Below are positions 60,551-64,000 of a stretch of 64,000 nt of DNA, piece by piece. Position 1 is the first letter of the stretch. The number at the start of each line of letters is the position of its first letter. The notes under the pieces were generated by a model. The model was given only the letters and a program-made list of their open reading frames with translations. It did no database searches and had not been told where the DNA came from. The position numbers were made by a program, and so were the translations under genes. This DNA is from Clostridia bacterium. GTDB lineage: Bacteria > Bacillota > Clostridia > Oscillospirales > Acutalibacteraceae. Where the stretch lies: assembly GCA_017560255.1 (NCBI GenBank), contig JAFYOI010000003.1:61376-125375 (forward strand). Reading direction: 5' to 3'.

Positions 60551-61909
60551 ATGAAAAAATCATTTGCGGTTGTGCTTGCAGTTTTAATGCTTGTGTCAAT
60601 TCTCATCCCGCTCGGTGCGTTTACCGCTTCCGCACGGGAGAGTGTTGTTTTTACTGAGGGCAATTTTAAGTATGAGGTCTATGATGGTGAGGCGTGGATT
60701 GTTGGTGCAACAGCCGACCTCGGCTCTGACATTGTCATTCCGTCAACTCTTGGTGGCTATCCTGTGGTGTTGATCTGCAATATTCCCGGCAGCCCTCTTG
60801 TGACAAGTGTTACTATTCCGTCAACGGTTGAGTCTATCTGGCCTGATGTGTTTGAGGACTGCATACATATCGAAAGGGTGTATATTTCCGACTTTGCCGC
60901 TTGGTGTGAAATTGACTTTGACTATAACGCAGTGACGTGGTATTGCAGCAATCCCCTGGCAAGTGGTGCGGAGTTATATCTTAACGGTGAAAAAATGGAT
61001 CTGACAAATCTTGTAATCCCTGACGGCGTTGAGAAAATCGGTGATTATGCATTCATAAGTGAATGGGATATGATTGAGGGAGTCATTGAAACGGTGGAGA
61101 TTCCGTCAAGCGTAACGAGCATTGGTCAGGGTGCATTCTGCTACTGCGCGGGTATAAAAAGTATAATTATTCCCGATAGTGTGAAGTTCATTGGTGACAA
61201 TGCATTCAATTCCTGCAGCAAACTTGAGCAGGTCACTCTTTCTGAAAATATCGGGTATATTGAGGACTACTTGTTTTATGATTGCACAAGCCTCAGAAGT
61301 GTCAACATTCCGCAGGGCGTCAAAACCATTTGTGAATACGCATTCGCAAGATGTCATAGCCTTGAAAACGTCACAATTCCCGACACGGTTGAAAAGATTG
61401 AGGAGGGTGCATTCGGCGGTGCGATAAGCCTTAAAAGCATCACCATTCCGGACAGCGTTACCGAAATTGAACGCTTTGCGTTTTACGGCTGCAAGAGCCT
61501 TGAATCAGTAACTCTTTCCCCGAATGTTGAATTTATAAATGGTATGACGTTTGCCGAGTGCGAAAGTCTTAAATCGGTTGAGATTCCCCACGGTGTGCTC
61601 CGCCTTCATGACAACGTGTTTGAAAACTGTAAATCCCTCACAAGCGTTACCTTCCCCAGCAGTGTAAGGGATATCGGCGAGGAGGTTTTCCTCGGATGTG
61701 ACAATGTTGTAATCTGCTGTGATAAAGACGACTACGCTTACGAGTACGCGGTACAGAATGGCATAAAAACGCACTGTGACAACGTGGAACAGGACGTATC
61801 CGTACCCGCGCAGACGTATGATTGGAAATATCTGATTGTGGTTTGCGGAGCGGCGGTGGTGGCGCTTGTTGTCGTCGCGGTTGTCGCTAAAAAGAAAAAG
61901 GCAAAATAA
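60551..61909 (+). CDS. BspA-type leucine-rich repeat surface protein
   Basis: A 452-residue exported protein with signal peptide MKKSFAVVLAVLMLV to about residue 28 (FTASA), about ten LRR_5/BspA-type repeats of ~23 residues from residue 75 to 395 (pattern SVTIPSSVTSIGxxAFxxCxSLxxV), and a C-terminal transmembrane segment (about residues 422-446) followed by KKKKAK. The positively charged end suggests a membrane-anchored surface protein rather than a sortase substrate. BspA-like proteins bind host or partner-cell surfaces. GGGGG precedes the ATG. Confidence 0.9.
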   Translation: MKKSFAVVLAVLMLVSILIPLGAFTASARESVVFTEGNFKYEVYDGEAWIVGATADLGSDIVIPSTLGGYPVVLICNIPGSPLVTSVTIPSTVESIWPDVFEDCIHIERVYISDFAAWCEIDFDYNAVTWYCSNPLASGAELYLNGEKMDLTNLVIPDGVEKIGDYAFISEWDMIEGVIETVEIPSSVTSIGQGAFCYCAGIKSIIIPDSVKFIGDNAFNSCSKLEQVTLSENIGYIEDYLFYDCTSLRSVNIPQGVKTICEYAFARCHSLENVTIPDTVEKIEEGAFGGAISLKSITIPDSVTEIERFAFYGCKSLESVTLSPNVEFINGMTFAECESLKSVEIPHGVLRLHDNVFENCKSLTSVTFPSSVRDIGEEVFLGCDNVVICCDKDDYAYEYAVQNGIKTHCDNVEQDVSVPAQTYDWKYLIVVCGAAVVALVVVAVVAKKKKAK

Positions 61910-61919
61910 AAAACGGATA

Positions 61920-61952
61920 AAACGCTCTCCTTGACAAAAGGGGGGCGTTTTT
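61920..61952 (+). terminator. Terminator of the leucine-rich repeat protein gene
   Basis: AAACGCTCTCCTT pairs with AAGGGGGGCGTTT (two T-G wobbles) around GACAA, followed by T residues. Confidence 0.88.
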
Positions 61953-62075
61953 GTGCGCCCGACGAAAAATTATTGTTATCCCACCCAAAACGTGTGTAAA
62001 TTGGCGAGTTTTGACAATGACTTTTGTGGGTATTGCATAAAGTATAAAAAAATTATAAATAGTATAGAAAAGGAC

Positions 62076-62104
62076 TTGAAAAAAATGTGGAAATATTAGA
62101 TAAT
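62076..62104 (+). promoter_or_regulatory. Promoter of the glmU-prs operon
   Basis: TTGAAA (62076-62081) and GATAAT (62099-62104) are 17 bp apart, about 50 bases before the glmU start. Confidence 0.65.
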
Positions 62105-62159
62105 AAGAGCGTATATGCTCTGCTTTGTAATGGCGGAAGTTTTCGGAGGTGGGCGCATA

Positions 62160-63548
62160 ATGAATTTTTCACAGGATTGTGCGATTATTCTTGCCGGTGG
62201 CGAAGGAAAAAGAATGAAGTCCTCGATGCCCAAGGCGATGTGTGAAGTTCTTTTTAAACCGATGATTGACTGGGTACTTGATGCCGCGGAAAACAGCGGA
62301 CTTGGAGACGTTTGCGTAATAACGGGACATCTTCACGAGAAGTTGGAGGCGCACCTTGGCGGTCGTTGCGTAACTTTTGAGCAAAAAGAAAGACTCGGCA
62401 CGGGTCACGCGGTAATGCAGGCAAGAGAGTTTATCACAAAGCACAGCGGTCACAACGTGCTTATTCTCAACGGTGATGCGCCGCTTATGGACAGTGAAAC
62501 CATCAGCAGTGCCTTGGCTTACCATAAAAATGCAGACAACGTGGTAACCGTAATTTCGGCCAGAGTTGACGAGCCGAAGGGTTACGGCAGAATCGTCCGT
62601 GACGATGCAGGAGTGCTTCTGAGAATCACTGAGGAAGCGGATGCAACGGATGAGGTTAAAAAGATTAAGGAAGTTAATTCGGGTGCGTACTGGTTCAAGG
62701 CGGACGTTTTGCTCGAAATGCTTGATAAAATTCAGCCGAACAACGCGCAGGGCGAGTATTATCTTACAGATGCGCTCAAACTTTCAATCGAAAGCGGCTT
62801 GAAGGCGGCGGCGTTTACCGCAAAGAGCCCCAACGTAGTAAGGGGCGCGAACGACAGAGTTCAACTTCTTGAACTCAACGAAATCGTCCGCAGTCAGATT
62901 ATAAGAAACCTTCTTTTAGAGGGTGTTGATATGCCTTGTACGGACGGCATCATTATTGGCCCCGACGTCATAATCGGACGCGATACGAGAATTTTGCCCA
63001 ACACGGTTTTGCAGGGCAATACAAAAATCGGCAGCAACTGTCTTATCGGACCGAACTCAATCATTGATGATTGCTTTGTCGGTGACAACGTAAGACTCAA
63101 TAACGTAGATGCAAAGAATTCGCAGATTGACTCGGGTTCGGATGCAGGCCCGTTTGTTCATATCCGTCCGGGTTCATCAATTGCCGCAAATGTTCATATC
63201 GGTAACTTTGTTGAAATTAAAAATTCTTCAATCGGTGAGGGCACAAAGTTGTCACACCTGAGTTACATCGGTGATACTGACGTCGGTGCAAACGTAAACA
63301 TCGGTTGCGGATGCGTAACGGTAAACTTTGACGGTAAGGAAAAGCACCGCGCAACAATCAAGGACAACGCATTCGTTGGCTGTAACACAAACCTCATCTC
63401 TCCCGTAACTGTTGGTGAATTCAGTTACACTGCGGCCGGCACAACCGTAACTCACGATGTACCCCCGTATGCGCTCGCAGTTGAGAGAGACACTCTCACA
63501 ATCAAGGAAAATTGGGTTAATGAAAAGAAACCCTATAAAAATATGTAG
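62160..63548 (+). CDS. glmU: Bifunctional GlcN-1-P acetyltransferase / GlcNAc-1-P uridyltransferase
   Basis: This 462-residue enzyme makes UDP-GlcNAc for the cell wall. The uridyltransferase domain (1-230) has IILAGGEGKRMKSSMPKAM, LNGDAPLM and NSGAYWF. The acetyltransferase left-handed beta-helix (250-455) is built from hexapeptides (DVIIGRDTRILPNTVLQGNTKIG) with FVHIRPGS, NFVEIKNS, LSHLSYIGDTDVG and NIGCGCVTVNFDG. The start is the ATG after GGAGGTG. glmU-prs is a common pair in Firmicutes. Confidence 0.97.
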   Translation: MNFSQDCAIILAGGEGKRMKSSMPKAMCEVLFKPMIDWVLDAAENSGLGDVCVITGHLHEKLEAHLGGRCVTFEQKERLGTGHAVMQAREFITKHSGHNVLILNGDAPLMDSETISSALAYHKNADNVVTVISARVDEPKGYGRIVRDDAGVLLRITEEADATDEVKKIKEVNSGAYWFKADVLLEMLDKIQPNNAQGEYYLTDALKLSIESGLKAAAFTAKSPNVVRGANDRVQLLELNEIVRSQIIRNLLLEGVDMPCTDGIIIGPDVIIGRDTRILPNTVLQGNTKIGSNCLIGPNSIIDDCFVGDNVRLNNVDAKNSQIDSGSDAGPFVHIRPGSSIAANVHIGNFVEIKNSSIGEGTKLSHLSYIGDTDVGANVNIGCGCVTVNFDGKEKHRATIKDNAFVGCNTNLISPVTVGEFSYTAAGTTVTHDVPPYALAVERDTLTIKENWVNEKKPYKNM

Positions 63549-63572
63549 TCATTATAAGGTGGAGGAATAACA

Positions 63573-64000
63573 ATGAATTGTCATGGTAAGGATATTAAAA
63601 TCATCGCAGGTAACGCAAGCAAGGGCGTAGCGCAGCAGATTTGCGACTGCCTCGGAATCAAACTCTGCGACACAGAAATCAAAAAATTCAGCGACGGTGA
63701 AATCAGCACAACAATCAATGAAAGCATCAGAGGCTCTGACGTTTTCATCATCCAGTCCACATGTTCTCCCGTTAATGACAACCTTATGGAATTGCTTATT
63801 ATGATTGATGCTTGTAAGCGTGCATCCGCTGCAAGAATCACTGCAGTAATGCCTTACATGGGCTATGCCCGTCAGGACAGAAAAGCAAAGCCGCGTGATC
63901 CGATTTCAGCAAAACTCGTTGCTGACCTTGTAACCGCTGCAGGTGCAGACAGATTCCTCAGCCTTGACCTCCACGCTGACCAGATTCAGGGCTTCTTCGA
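63573..64000 (+). CDS. prs: Ribose-phosphate pyrophosphokinase (partial)
   Basis: The first 142 residues of PRPP synthetase; the window ends inside the gene. [102 protein letters not shown] and [12 protein letters not shown] are canonical. PRPP made here feeds nadC, his and nucleotide synthesis. The RBS GGTGGAGG precedes the ATG; it is 24 bp after glmU. Confidence 0.97.
   Translation, partial: MNCHGKDIKIIAGNASKGVAQQICDCLGIKLCDTEIKKFSDGEISTTINESIRGSDVFIIQSTCSPVNDNLMELLIMIDACKRASAARITAVMPYMGYARQDRKAKPRDPISAKLVADLVTAAGADRFLSLDLHADQIQGFF

Overview
The window looks like the chromosome of a low-to-mid GC, Gram-positive anaerobe of the class Clostridia, most likely an Oscillospiraceae/Ruminococcaceae-type gut bacterium. 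The evidence is strong AAGGAGG ribosome binding sites with some GTG/TTG starts, zinc-ribbon forms of several ribosomal proteins, the S10-spc-alpha order ending secY-adk-map-KOW-infA-rpmJ-rpsM-rpsK-rpsD-rpoA-rplQ, ECF-type vitamin transporters, BspA-like and CxxC-repeat surface proteins, and short dispersed repeats. The genus is inference; no 16S gene is present.

Layout. 1-5200: secreted and membrane-anchored proteins: the end of one protein, a 708-residue tandem-repeat exported protein, and three tandem paralogues with a signal peptide and a C-terminal anchor. 5200-21250: a structured leader and a continuous block of 31 genes for ribosomal proteins, SecY, adenylate kinase, methionine aminopeptidase, a KOW protein, IF-1 and RNA polymerase alpha. 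21250-32600: an accessory stretch with a duplicated ~220-bp repeat, two unrecognised minus-strand genes, a nucleosidase plus LUD pair, a cobalamin-riboswitch-controlled DUF4430 lipoprotein plus ECF S component, a two-component system with an extra 37-residue membrane peptide, and a CxxC-repeat/DHHW lipoprotein. 32600-37440: glycolysis (fba; pgk-tpiA-gpmI). 37440-39130: an AGCS transporter and tRNA-Leu(CAG). 39240-47260: a minus-strand operon carrying the seven shikimate-pathway activities plus the committed Phe and Tyr enzymes, facing a TetR-type regulator across a perfect 9-1-9 palindrome. 48100-51440: SPFH protein, aquaporin and a TIR-Sel1 protein. 51786-60100: tRNA-Leu(GAG), fumarase-beta-like gene, nadB-nadC, galE, hisH-hisF, hflX, then a THF riboswitch ahead of folT-pnuC. 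60500-64000: a BspA-like leucine-rich repeat protein and glmU-prs (prs cut by the window end).

How they work together. Most of the window is housekeeping. The regulatory logic readable from sequence is: an attenuator-like hairpin before the S10 operon; a B12 aptamer plus terminator controlling a probable corrinoid uptake pair; a THF aptamer whose downstream hairpin buries the folT Shine-Dalgarno; and a palindrome sitting on the start point of the aromatic amino acid operon. The least conventional items are the TIR-Sel1 protein, the micro-protein that copies the N-terminus of the adjacent sensor kinase, the paralogue array with a 53-nt identical tail, and the shared GGFD-E-I C-terminus of two neighbouring exported proteins.

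All family assignments come from reading motifs, lengths and context; no database search was run.
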